Source of the DNA: Prevotella sp. oral taxon 299 str. F0039
GTDB taxonomy: Bacteria > Bacteroidota > Bacteroidia > Bacteroidales > Bacteroidaceae
Reading direction: 5' to 3'
NCBI RefSeq assembly: GCF_000163055.2
Contig: NC_022124.1
Coordinates: 558,001-622,000, forward strand
Length of the DNA stretch: 64,000 bases
The notes beneath the pieces are model-generated. The model did no database searches. It was not told where the DNA came from and saw nothing but the letters and a program-made list of their open reading frames with translations. Below, one piece after another: positions 45,901-55,000 of the stretch. Position 1 is the stretch's first letter, and the number at the start of each line of letters is the position of its first letter. The translations under genes and the position numbers were made by a program.

Positions 45901-46255
45901 CACCAGTAAACAAACGTCTGTCGGTTTTAGTTAAACCAGTTACCACAACGTCTGATAATACTTGTGCATCGCTTTTCAATAACACTTTCATATTGGTGGT
46001 TCCTTTAAGAGTTTGAGTAACCATACCAATATAACTAATAGTTACTTTTGGATTACTTTCATTCACTGAAAGCGAAAACTTTCCATCCATGTCGGTCACT
46101 GTAGCTATTTTTGTGCCTGCAACTGTAACAGTTGCACCAATAACAGGCTCGTTATCAGTAGCACCAATAACTACTCCAGAGACTTTAGTTTGAGCTAAAG
46201 CACTTCCTAAGCAAAGGAATATGCCAACTAAAAACATAGTTAGTCTTTTCTTCAT
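42941..46255 (-). CDS. SusC/RagA-type TonB-dependent transporter (inverted copy)
   Basis: A 1104-residue outer-membrane receptor, same length as the copy at 26580-29894. Signal peptide to SALAQ, carboxypeptidase-regulatory-like domain, plug with SIYGARAMAGVIVVTTKKG and barrel ending TLTVKVGL. Residues 1-294 differ from the other copy at only a handful of positions, and a 321-base part of that block appears identical at DNA level. After KDKGWLN the proteins diverge into a mosaic of conserved and variable stretches, mainly in predicted barrel loops. Its upstream region is unrelated to that of the other copy. It opens the five-gene minus-strand operon; a different but related cargo is the likely consequence of the barrel differences. 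Confidence 0.95.
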   Translation of the reverse strand: MKKRLTMFLVGIFLCLGSALAQTKVSGVVIGATDNEPVIGATVTVAGTKIATVTDMDGKFSLSVNESNPKVTISYIGMVTQTLKGTTNMKVLLKSDAQVLSDVVVTGLTKTDRRLFTGATDKVDASKARLNGVADISRSLEGQAAGVSVQNVSGTFGSAPKIRVRGATSIYGSSKPLWVVDGVIMEDVSNVGADDLASGNPETLISSAIAGLNSDDIESFQILKDGSATSIYGARAMAGVIVVTTKKGKQGQAHFNYTGEFTSRLVPSYSNFDILNSQDQMGIYRELKDKGWLNYSDVLNGKDYGVYGKMYELINTYDPATQQFKLAHTTLAQNQYLREAEYRNTDWFSLLFSPAIMQNHSVSMNGGTAKSNYYASMSAMLDPGWYKQSKVNRYTANFNVTHQILNNLSLNVIGGASYRKQRAPGSLEREVDAVNGTVVRDFDINPYSYALNTSRALDPNETYVLNYAPFNIFHELNNNYIDLNVLDAKFQFELKYKPIKDLELAALGAFKYATTSQEHKVFDTSNQAEAYRAMPNAIIRDKNYLLYTDPDKQYSKPYTILPNGGIYHKGENRMSDYDFRVTANYNHTFNKAHIVNLFGGMETTEINRTRTFFEGWGMQFDAGETPFYVYDLFKRQIERSEVYYTLNNTHSFSQAFFANATYSYKGKYVANGTYRYEGSNQMGRSKQARWMSTWNVSGSWNVHEEKWFDKLKPLSHLTLRTSYSLTGTPPATTFSNPVPQLRSTTPYRRFASIKEPAIEIYKLGNSSLTYEKKNELNFGVDLGLLHDRLNVTFDVYTRNNFDEMGYTITEGIGGEVERAGNIAQLHSNGMELSVSSTNIKTKDFSWVTSFIYSYTNTEITKLHNYASVRQLVNGSGFALKGYPVRSLFSVPFVGLTEEGLPMFLNENNEVTTTNINLQERQKLDFLKYEGPTDPIYTGSLGNVFSYKGFHLNVFMTYSFGNVLRLDPVFKAAYNDLSSMTKVFRNRWMRGGDELTTNVPTIIDRYRNKKTNNIERAYSAYNLSNVRVAKGDFIRLKEVSLTYDFPKAWLSSTPINNLSLKLQATNLCLLYADSKLNGQDPEFFNAGGVASPMPKQFTLTVKVGL
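45374..46255. repeat. 882-bp inverted repeat, right arm (left arm 26580-27461)
   Basis: The first 882 bases of the two susC genes match without gaps at roughly 97 percent or better in the parts compared. The similarity starts at the ATG and stops abruptly after GTTGGTTAAAT. Within it, 27021-27341 and 45494-45814 give identical antisense translations in two different frames, so that part is identical DNA. The arms are in inverted orientation, 17.9 kb apart. Confidence 0.88.
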
Positions 46256-46458
46256 AAACTTTCTCTCTAATTAATAATTAATGTAAATAAAAACTTTTAT
46301 CTGTGGTGTTATATATTTTATATCTTCTTTTCGCCATCCAATTCTTTATTTTGTATAAAACAATAGATCATTTTCTGAATTTTGTTTTAATTTAAAATAA
46401 AAAGGTGCCAACTACTAAAAAGAATGAAAGAAAAACAATATTTCAGTAGTGGATTTAG

Positions 46459-46490
46459 CAAAAATAAGAGAAATGAAATCCTTTTGCAAG
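46459..46490 (-). promoter_or_regulatory. Promoter of the minus-strand susC operon
   Basis: Read on the minus strand: CTTG, a 20-base spacer and TATTTTTG, ending 204 bases before the ATG. The fourth susC has the identical CTTG-N20-TATTTTTG arrangement. Confidence 0.5.
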
Positions 46491-46950
46491 TAAATCAAAT
46501 AAATAATTCACTTTTGTAATGTTTTTTAACAGTTGTCAAAGGGAAAATTAATTAAAATCGATATTTATGCAAATTAGATACATAAATGCACGTTTTACTT
46601 TTTATTTGTAACAAATTGAAAGTAAATAGTGTTTTTATGTACATGTTTTATCTGTGAGACTATAATAGAATGATGCTTGTTTTCTGTGGAAATAGCTCGT
46701 ATTTTTTTATTTTTATATACTTTTTGCCTCACTTTTTTATTATATTATTTATTACAATCTAATACTTGTTAAAAATAGATGCTTAAAGTTGTGCTTGTTT
46801 TAGATGGAATAGACAAAAGAGTATGGAGGAATTGTATGCTATTGTTTAATATATCGTGATTCGAAAGACTATAAGTTGTATAAAGAAAATAGACGAATGT
46901 ATAATGCTTTGATTATCTTTTGTTTATGGGGGTGTAATGTATCATGTGCT

Positions 46951-47038
46951 AAAAGCGTTGTTATTGCGAATCAAAAGCATTGCCATTTACGTGCAAAAGC
47001 ATTCCTTTTATACTCTAAAAACAATGCTTTTGTTGCTC
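46951..47038. repeat. 22-bp dyad array E, four units
   Basis: Units begin at 46951, 46973, 46995 and 47017. Cores are AAAAGCGTTGTTATT, AAAAGCATTGCCATT, AAAAGCATTCCTTTT and AAAAACAATGCTTTT. All four start with AAAA. It lies 174 bases upstream of the dsbD -7 candidate. Confidence 0.92.
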
Positions 47039-47211
47039 AATAAAATGTAACTTAACATGAATACGAATTTGTATCCAAGGCTAAAAGGTGTAATACGAAA
47101 GAAAAGAAGGGTAAATAAGTGTTAGAGTGGAATAGCATAGTAAAAAGAAATAAAGGTAAAATGATAGATTTTTTTTATTGTTTTTTTGTGTAGTAAATGA
47201 TATTAAATATG

Positions 47212-47219
47212 TATATTTG
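47212..47219 (+). promoter_or_regulatory. -7 element of dsbD
   Basis: TATATTTG, 188 bases before the dsbD ATG, with a TTTG at 47185-47188 at slightly long spacing (23 bases). Confidence 0.4.
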
Positions 47220-47406
47220 CATAACCTTTATTCTTTATGAAGGCAAAAAAACAGATAATAACCTTCAAATAAAATAAAGAAAGCTAAGTGGAAAGGTGAT
47301 GAAGAATATATCTTGCACACCTTTTTATATATAAAGAGAGTATAAAAAACTTCTTAACTGCAAGTAGAAAATAACCATATTATAAAGCAAAAGAAAGCAC
47401 ACGAAG

Positions 47407-49455
47407 ATGAAAAAAACTATCTCTATGGCGTTATTATTGCTTATTGCGATATTCGCTAATGCACAGATGGCAAATCCAGTGAAGTCTTCTTCACAGTTAA
47501 AAATGGGTAAGGGAGCCGAAGCCGAAATGCTTTTTACTCTTACAATTGAGCCTCATTGGCACGTTTATTCAACAAACTTGGGGTCTGGAGGACCAACAGA
47601 AGCTGCCTTGAAGTTTGACAAAAAAGATGGTATTGAGCTTGTAGGTGGCTTGAAAGCAGTCGGAAAAGAAATCAGTAACTTTGATCAGATGTTCGGAATG
47701 AACCTTCGCTATTTCGAAAATCATGTAACCTTCGTTCAGAAAATCAAATTTACTAAGCCTGAATACACCATCGATGCTTTCTTAGAGTATGGTGCATGTA
47801 GCGATAAAATGTGTATGCCACCTTCTGAAGTAACATTGAAGAAGAATGGGAAAGCACCCGTTACGGCAACTGCAGACGCTGCAAAAGACGTAAAAAAAAA
47901 CGAAAATGAAATAGAAAAAGAGGCAGAAACACCTGAGGTTGTAAGCTCTTTGCCCACCGATAGTGTTACTTCTGCAAAGGTTGATACCACATCGAGCGTA
48001 GCAAGTGGAGACCTTTGGACTCCCGTTGTGAAAGAACTTCAGGCAAAAGACGGCGTTAGCGATATTGCTAACCAATCTGTTTTGTACATCTTTATCATGG
48101 GATTTTTAGGCGGATTGTTGGCACTTTTTACACCATGTGTATGGCCAATTATCCCCATGACCGTTAGCTTCTTCCTTAAAAGAAACAAAGATAAAAGCAA
48201 AGGATTGCGTGATGCAATAACCTATGGTATATCTATTGTGGTGATTTATGTCACATTAGGCTTGGTTATTACATCTATATTTGGTGCAAGTAGATTAAAT
48301 GATCTGGCAACAAATGCGGTATTTAATATTGTGTTCTGTGCCCTTTTAGTGGTCTTTGCACTATCTTTCTTTGGCTGGTTCGAGATAAAACTTCCCGAAA
48401 AATGGGCAAATTCAGTAGATAATAAAGCCAACAACACAAGTGGATTGATATCTATCTTCCTCATGGCTTTCACCCTTTCACTGGTAAGTTTCTCTTGTAC
48501 AGGTCCTATTATCGGCTTTCTTTTGGTACAAGTAAGTACAACCAACAGCATAACCGCACCCGCAATAGGTATGTTTGGTTTTGCACTTGCACTTGCATTG
48601 CCCTTCACTTTGTTTGCATTGTTCCCCTCTTGGCTCAAACAAGCACCCAAATCAGGTAACTGGATGAATACCATTAAAGTTACATTGGGTTTCATTGAGC
48701 TAGCATTTGCATTGAAATTCTTCTCAGTTGCCGACCTTGCTTATGGCTGGCACCTATTAGATCGTGAGGTATTTCTTGCTATTTGGATCGTAATATTTGG
48801 TATGTTAGGTCTTTATCTCATTGGAAAACTCAAGTTCCCAAGCGACCTTGTGAATGGAGAAGATAAGGCAATGCCCGTTCCTGCGATAGCTCTTGGTATG
48901 GTATCTCTTGCCTTTACCGTTTATCTAGTGCCAGGATTGTGGGGCGCACCCGTTAAAGCTGTAGGTGCTTTTGCGCCTCCTATCAATACACAAGACTTCA
49001 ACTTAGATTCTAAACAGGTACACGCTGCATACAAAGACTATGAAGAAGGAATGGCAGCAGCTAAGCAATTGGGTAAGCCAGTGATGATAGATTTCACAGG
49101 ATTTGGTTGCGTTAACTGCCGTAAAATGGAGGCTTCGGTATGGAGCGACCCACAAGTTGCAACTAAGTTAACTAACGATTATGTTCTAATATCTCTCTTT
49201 GTAGACGATAAAACACCACTTAAAGAACCTATTGTCGTTACAGAAAACGGACAAGAGCGCAAACTTCGCACTATAGGAGATAAGTGGAGCTATCTTCAAA
49301 GAGTTAAGTTTGGTTCGAACACTCAACCTCAATATGTTGGACTCGACCACAACGGACACCCCATTACTGGCTCTTATAGCTATAAAGAAGATGTTCCTGC
49401 CTACTTAGATTTCCTTGATAAGGGTCTTGCAACCTTTAGAAAAGCGCAACAATAA
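47407..49455 (+). CDS. dsbD: DsbD-type protein-disulfide reductase
   Basis: A 682-residue inner-membrane protein that carries reducing power from cytoplasmic thioredoxin to the periplasm. Signal peptide to FANAQ (residue 20). Residues 25-150 form the periplasmic alpha domain with its Cys pair in CSDKMCMPPSEV. A low-complexity linker rich in Lys and Glu follows. About eight membrane helices span residues 225-510, with the transmembrane Cys in LFTPCVWPIIP and VSFSCTGPIIGF. The C-terminal thioredoxin domain (residues 540-682) carries CVNC in DFTGFGCVNCRKME. All three redox centres are intact. Likely partners are TlpA-like periplasmic thioredoxins. Confidence 0.93.
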   Translation: MKKTISMALLLLIAIFANAQMANPVKSSSQLKMGKGAEAEMLFTLTIEPHWHVYSTNLGSGGPTEAALKFDKKDGIELVGGLKAVGKEISNFDQMFGMNLRYFENHVTFVQKIKFTKPEYTIDAFLEYGACSDKMCMPPSEVTLKKNGKAPVTATADAAKDVKKNENEIEKEAETPEVVSSLPTDSVTSAKVDTTSSVASGDLWTPVVKELQAKDGVSDIANQSVLYIFIMGFLGGLLALFTPCVWPIIPMTVSFFLKRNKDKSKGLRDAITYGISIVVIYVTLGLVITSIFGASRLNDLATNAVFNIVFCALLVVFALSFFGWFEIKLPEKWANSVDNKANNTSGLISIFLMAFTLSLVSFSCTGPIIGFLLVQVSTTNSITAPAIGMFGFALALALPFTLFALFPSWLKQAPKSGNWMNTIKVTLGFIELAFALKFFSVADLAYGWHLLDREVFLAIWIVIFGMLGLYLIGKLKFPSDLVNGEDKAMPVPAIALGMVSLAFTVYLVPGLWGAPVKAVGAFAPPINTQDFNLDSKQVHAAYKDYEEGMAAAKQLGKPVMIDFTGFGCVNCRKMEASVWSDPQVATKLTNDYVLISLFVDDKTPLKEPIVVTENGQERKLRTIGDKWSYLQRVKFGSNTQPQYVGLDHNGHPITGSYSYKEDVPAYLDFLDKGLATFRKAQQ

Positions 49456-49466
49456 TAGGCTCATAG

Positions 49467-49538
49467 ATTGATGAAACGAATGTATATTGCTCTCGATTCT
49501 TATCTAAAGAAGACAGAACCCACATTCGTTTCATCAAT
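49467..49538 (+). terminator. Terminator of dsbD
   Basis: ATTGATGAAACGAATGT-A arm pairs perfectly with ACATTCGTTTCATCAAT (17 bp) across a 38-base loop and is followed by TGTTTTTAAT. The stem is unusually long. Confidence 0.75.
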
Positions 49539-49582
49539 TGTTTTTAATAGACTATCTACAATAAGTTATTTTGTTTGAAAAT

Positions 49583-49670
49583 AAAAGCAATGTTTTTGGT
49601 GTGTAATAGCAGTCCTTTTAGCATGCAAAAGCAGTCTTTTTACAACCTAAAAGCAATCCTTTTAAAATCG
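49583..49670. repeat. 22-bp dyad array F, four units
   Basis: Units begin at 49583, 49605, 49627 and 49649. Cores are AAAAGCAATGTTTTT, AATAGCAGTCCTTTT, AAAAGCAGTCTTTTT and AAAAGCAATCCTTTT. The last three share a C or T instead of G at position 10, suggesting duplication within the array. It lies 45 bases after the dsbD terminator and 72 bases before the next ATG. Confidence 0.93.
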
Positions 49671-49741
49671 TGTAGCTTTCTAATTGCCTTTCAAACTAAT
49701 TCAGAAACATTATAATCAACACTTTAAATTAGCCTTAAACA

Positions 49742-51034
49742 ATGATTAATGCAGAAACAAGAGCACAGATTATAAGTCTTATTAATAAAGAAGTTGTGCC
49801 TGCAGTGGGCTGTACTGAGCCTATGGCTGTGGCATTGTGTGCTGCAAAAGCAGCCGAAGTGTTGGGCTGTAGACCACAAAAAGTGAGAGCACAGCTAAGC
49901 GCAAATATCCTAAAAAACGCCATGGGAGTGGGTATTCCTGGAACAGGTATGATTGGATTGCCTATCGCAATTGCCTTAGGTACATTGATAGGAAAGAGCG
50001 AATATCAGTTAGAAGTGATTAAAGACCTTACGCCTGAAACTTTAGAAGAGGGAAAAGCCTTTATTAAAGAGCAACGAATAACGATATTAAGGAAGAGCAA
50101 TATAGAAGAAAAACTATATATAGAAGTAGAGAGTTCTACCGAAACAAGTAAGGTAACAGTCATCATTTCTTGCGCACATACAAATATTGTGTACATCGAA
50201 AAAGATGGAGAAGTGTTGTTAGATAATCGCACAGCTCGTTCAGAAACATGTGAACAAAAAGATATTTCGCTTAATTTGCAGTTGGTTTACGACTTTGCAA
50301 CCACTGCTCCAGTGGGTGAAATAGACTTTATTCTCAAAGCTAAAGACTATAATTTAAAGGCTGCAGAAGATTCGTTAAAAGGCAACTACGGACATTGTTT
50401 GGGTAAAACAATGAACCGTCCGCTATCTCATGGAATCTTTGGAGATAGCATTTATTCGCACGTTATCGCCAAAACAGCGTCGGCATGTGATGCTCGTATG
50501 GGTGGAGCAATGATACCAGTGATGAGTAATTCGGGTTCAGGAAACCAAGGAATATGTGCCACTAACCCTGTGGTTGTATATGCTTTAGAGAACAAAAACA
50601 CCGAAGAAGAATTGGTGAGAGCCTTAATATTGAGCCATTTAACCGCCATTTACATCAAACAAAGCCTTGGAAAGCTTTCTGCATTGTGTGGTTGTGTGGT
50701 AGCTTCGATAGGTAGTAGTTGTGGAATAACCTACTTGATGGGAGGCGATTATGATAAGATTTGCCACTCAGTGAAGAACATGATAGCCAATTTAGCAGGT
50801 ATGTTGTGCGACGGAGCCAAGCCAGGTTGTTCGTTAAAGATTAGCTCTGGCGTTTCAACCGCATTGCTATCGGCAGTGTTATCAATGGAAGGACGTTTCG
50901 TTACCGCAGCCGAAGGTATTGTAGATGATGATGTAGATAAATCGATTCGCAACCTAACTAGTATCGGAGCCAATGCAATGAACCTCACAGACGAGATGGT
51001 TCTAAATATTATGGTGAGCAAAAATGGCTGCTAA
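49742..51034 (+). CDS. cyuA: UPF0597 / CyuA-type L-cysteine desulfidase
   Basis: A 430-residue cytoplasmic protein of the serine dehydratase-alpha-like family that includes E. coli CyuA (YhaM) and archaeal L-cysteine desulfidase. It is expected to convert cysteine to pyruvate, ammonia and sulfide with an Fe-S cluster. Family marks: PAVGCTEPMAVALCAAKAAEVLG at the N terminus, GIPGTGMIGLPIAIALG, NSGSGNQGICATNPVVVYA, and the Cys-rich ALCGCVVASIGSSCGITYLMGG and MLCDGAKPGCSLKI segments that include the probable cluster ligands. No linked regulator or transporter is seen. A serine deaminase activity is an alternative. Confidence 0.88.
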   Translation: MINAETRAQIISLINKEVVPAVGCTEPMAVALCAAKAAEVLGCRPQKVRAQLSANILKNAMGVGIPGTGMIGLPIAIALGTLIGKSEYQLEVIKDLTPETLEEGKAFIKEQRITILRKSNIEEKLYIEVESSTETSKVTVIISCAHTNIVYIEKDGEVLLDNRTARSETCEQKDISLNLQLVYDFATTAPVGEIDFILKAKDYNLKAAEDSLKGNYGHCLGKTMNRPLSHGIFGDSIYSHVIAKTASACDARMGGAMIPVMSNSGSGNQGICATNPVVVYALENKNTEEELVRALILSHLTAIYIKQSLGKLSALCGCVVASIGSSCGITYLMGGDYDKICHSVKNMIANLAGMLCDGAKPGCSLKISSGVSTALLSAVLSMEGRFVTAAEGIVDDDVDKSIRNLTSIGANAMNLTDEMVLNIMVSKNGC

Positions 51035-51190
51035 GTACTTATAAATCCTATTTATTGGTAAGCTAATTTACTTATATTTGCCGCTGTCTTCGTGCCGATA
51101 AGCTTATAGTCTTATTATATTAATAAGGTGTATGCTTAATAATAAGAGCAAGGAATGATGGCGAATGAAAAGAAATAAAGAGATAAAACG

Positions 51191-51220
51191 ATTGCGTTGC
51201 TAAGAAATTAGTAGCGCAAT
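51191..51220 (+). terminator. Probable terminator of cyuA
   Basis: ATTGCGTTGCTA pairs with TAGTAGCGCAAT (two wobble pairs) around a 6-base loop and is followed by TTCTATTTT. It is 157 bases past the stop, so the mRNA would have a long 3' end. Confidence 0.6.
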
Positions 51221-51271
51221 TTCTATTTTGTGGCAATGCCTTTGAAAGCGGGCTGTGCAGGGTAGGGGCAC

Positions 51272-51359
51272 AAAAGCACTGCTTTTGATGGGTAATTGCA
51301 TTGCTTTTAGAACCTAATAACATTGCTATTGCGAGCCAATATCACAGCTTTTGTACAGT
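51272..51359. repeat. 22-bp dyad array G, four units
   Basis: Units begin at 51272, 51294, 51316 and 51338. Cores are AAAAGCACTGCTTTT (perfect dyad), AATTGCATTGCTTTT, AATAACATTGCTATT (matched changes in both arms) and AATATCACAGCTTTT. It lies 52 bases after the cyuA terminator. Confidence 0.92.
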
Positions 51360-51796
51360 TATTGTTTTATGTTGTTTAATTGTTCTTGCGCTTTGTTTAA
51401 TGCAGTGGAAAAGCCTTTGTGGTGCAAGGGTCTTTCCATTCTTTTTAGAATAGATCGCTTTTATGTCCTGTTAAGGAATTAACTCATTTGTAAATATATT
51501 TTTAATAAATTTATTTCATAATAGTTTGTTTTTTTTACATTCTACTTTCTTTTAAATAATAAAGGTGCTATGTTTGAGCTACTTAGCATGGTTTTGTTCT
51601 CTGTTTTATTGTTAATTACTTGCGTATTGATGTAAATCAGGTTTTAAATAATAAGAAATAGCTATCTAATTCTTTTACTTTGAAACTTAGTTCTTAAATT
51701 TATTGCTATTTAATATATAAAAAGTATGGCTTCATACAGTTTTTATACAAATAAGAGTTAATATGTGTTTAATTTGGAAAGTAGTTGCAACTTTCG

Positions 51797-51828
51797 CTTG
51801 CTTTGTTCGTCGCTTTTCCCTATTTTTG
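51797..51828 (+). promoter_or_regulatory. Promoter of the fourth susC operon
   Basis: CTTG at 51797-51800, a 20-base spacer and TATTTTTG at 51821-51828, ending 201 bases before the ATG. Confidence 0.5.
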
Positions 51829-52028
51829 TAAAAATCGAAAAGATAACTGTTTTAAATTTCAATTTCAAAGAATACGTTGTTTATTTGTAATGAAACGTAA
51901 GAAATTGTTTGAGAGAGTATAAACTTGGATGTAAAAACTATTGTAAAGGCTGATTCTGTTTGTGAGTTGTAGCATAAAAAGATAAGTCCCACATCATTTA
52001 TTATTATTTGTTATAAACCAAAAAGATT

Positions 52029-55000
52029 ATGAGAAGAAGACTAACATTGATTTTTTTGAGTCTCTTTGTCGTCGTTTCTGCAGCTATTGCACAAACAACC
52101 GTAAAGGGATTAGTACTCTCTTCGGAGGGGAATGAACCTGTGATAGGTGCTTCAGTAAAAGTGGTTGGCGCAGATAAAGGCGTCATTACAGACACTGATG
52201 GTAATTTTTCGATAAGCGTAAACAGCTTAGACGAACGCTTAGAAGTATCATATATTGGTATGATTACTAAAATAGTGAAAGCTTCGCACAATTTAAAAGT
52301 AGTGTTAGATCCCGATCATAAACAGATAGATGAAGTGATTGTGGTGGCTTATGGTAAGCAAAAAAAGGAAGCATTTACGGGTGCAGCAGGTGTAGTAGGT
52401 AGCGAAACACTTAGCAAACGTGTTGTTTCTAATGCCTCAACAGCCCTTGCTGGTAGTGTAGCAGGTGTGCAAATGTATAGCACAAACGGCGCTCCTGGAG
52501 CAGATCCAATCATCCGTGTTCGTGGTATTGGTTCTATTTCTTCAAGCAATAAACCTCTTATTATATTAGATGGTGTACCTTATGATGGTGATATTTCATC
52601 AATCAACCCTTCTGATATTGCTTCAATGACCGTATTGAAAGATGCTGCTTCGAATGCTATCTATGGTGCTCGTGGTGCTAATGGTGTTGTGATGATTACC
52701 ACAAAGAATGGTAATACGGGCGATGCTAAGGTTACTTTCGATGCTAAATGGGGTACAAATAGCCGCTTAATTCCACAATATGACATTATAAAAGACCCAG
52801 GACAGTATGTTCAAACACAGTTCAAGAGCCTCTATAATTCACAACTTTACGCTGGACAATCAGCGGCAGATGCTTACGCTTACGCAACAGCTAGTATCTT
52901 TGATGCCAACAATGGTGGTTTAGGTTACCCCATTTACACTGTTCCAACAGGTGAAAACCTAATAAAAGAAGATTTCAGTATCAATCCAAACGCAAAGCTT
53001 GGATATTCTGATGGCACCTATTATTATACTCCAGACGATTGGTATAGCGCTGCTATTAAATCAAGTTTCCGTCAAGAGTACAATGCTTCTGTGTCTGGAA
53101 AGAGCCCACGTTTGCAGTATTATGCAGGTATTGGCTACCTAGGAGATACAGGTTTGATTCCTAATTCAGAATTCAAACGCTACTCAGCACGTGTTAATGC
53201 AGACTATCAAGCAAAGAAATGGTTGCGCATTGGTACTAACCTTGCTTACGCATATACCAACACTCGTTTGGCAGCTGACCAAGATTCAGAAACAGGTTTC
53301 ACATCTGCTGGTAACGTATTCTATATCTCTAATAGTATAGGTCCAGTGTATCCACTTTACGTTCGTAATGTAGATGGCTCAATAAAGATCAATCCTGCAA
53401 CAGGAAACCCAGTGTACGACTCAGGTAATAACACTGCTTATAGTCGTGGAAACTTCGCTGGTAACGCTGTACGTGACGTGTATTATAACAAAGGAAACTC
53501 TGATCGTGATGTGCTAACAAGCAAGGTTTATGCTCAAATAACACCAATCGAGCACCTTGTTTTAACTACAAATATAGCAGCAAACCTTGTTAATCAACGT
53601 AGAAACGTGTTGTCTAGTAGCTTCGCTTCTGCAACAAATGAAGATGGAATAGCGTTTGTTCGTTCTACAAGAGCATTCGGTGTGAACAACCAATACTTAG
53701 CAGAATATAGCAATACATTCGGCAAAAACAGCTTAAGTGCATTGCTTGGATATGAAAAGTATCGTTATACTTATAAATATTTAGGTGCATCTAACGATCA
53801 TCTTTACAACCCTTTCATTGGCGAATTGAACAATGCTGCGAACGCACCTCAAAGCCGTCCAAACTCATATGTAGACGAATACATGTCTCAAGGTATATTC
53901 TCTCGTTTGCAATACGACTACGAAGACAAGTATTTCGTTAGTGCTTCGTTCCGTAGAGACGCTTCTTCTGTGTTCCACAAAGACCACCGTTGGGGTAACT
54001 TTGGTAGTGTTGGAGCTGCTTGGTTGATAACAAAAGAACCATTTATGCAATCACTTACATGGTTGAACTCATTGAAGTTAAAGGCAAGTTGGGGTAAACA
54101 AGGTAACGATGCGTTGATTAATCCAACTACAAAAGAGCGTCAATATTATGCTTATCAAGACTTCTATTCGCCTTCATATAGCAACGGAAACTATTCATTA
54201 GTAATGACTTATAAAGGTAATAAAGACTTAACTTGGGAAACATCATACAGCTTTAATACTGGAGTTGAATTCAGTGTGTTGAACAATCGCATAACAGGTA
54301 GCATTGATTTCTTTAGCCGTAAGACTGTAGACCTTATCTATAATAAGCCAGTTCCACCATCTTCTGGTATCGTAACAGGCTCAATTCCAACCAACATCGG
54401 TAGCGTTTTGAACACAGGTGTAGAGGTTGATTTGAACGGAGTGATATTAAAAGGAAACGATTTACTATGGACTGCAAATCTAAACCTTACTCACTATAAG
54501 AATAAGATCTTATCGCTTTCACCTGAGTTAGAGGCTCTTGGAGGCCAAAAGGGTTCTGTATTTATTCGTAAAGTGGGCGGTTCACTTGCAAATGCTTATC
54601 TAAGAGAGTACGCAGGAGTAGACCCTTCAACTGGAGAAGCACGCTATTATAATGATCCCGACAATGGAGATTATAGCTATGCAACATCTTATAACGCTGC
54701 AACACGTACCGACTTAGGTGACCTTTTACCTAAATTTTACGGCGGATTCGGCACTCGTCTCGAGTTTAAGGGCTTCGATTTCTCTGCAATGTTCTCGTAT
54801 CAGTTAGGCGGAAGAATATATGATGACGGATATGCATCATTCATGCACACTGGATCTGGAGTACACGTGGGAACCAATTGGCATAAAGATATCTTGAATG
54901 CATGGACTCCTGAGAATACAAATACAAACATACCACGTCTAAGTGCTGGTGATAATGTAACAAACAGCACATCAAGTCGCTTCTTAATTAGCTCAGATTA

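Larger units (their letters stand above)
46256..47406. other. Divergent susC/dsbD intergenic region
   Basis: A 1151-base AT-rich region, the largest gap here. It holds the leader and promoter of the minus-strand susC (46459-46490), 22-bp array E (46951-47038) and a dsbD promoter candidate (47212-47219). I find no credible gene between about 46500 and 46950. Confidence 0.65.
51035..52028. other. Gap between cyuA and the fourth susC
   Basis: A 994-base AT-rich stretch with a probable cyuA terminator (51191-51220), 22-bp array G (51272-51359) and the susC promoter (51797-51828). Between 51380 and 51780 I see nothing distinctive. Confidence 0.65.

Noticed and set aside
26580..46255. Insertion sequence or integrase as the cause of the inverted duplication
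   Set aside because: No transposase, integrase or terminal repeats are seen anywhere in or beside the duplicated arms.
46256..46500. Invertible promoter upstream of the minus-strand susC
   Set aside because: I looked for short inverted repeats flanking the promoter and for a nearby tyrosine recombinase gene and found neither.
46951..47038. 22-bp arrays as CRISPR
   Set aside because: Repeats are only 15 bp and degenerate, spacers only 7 bp, there are always four units, and no cas genes are nearby.
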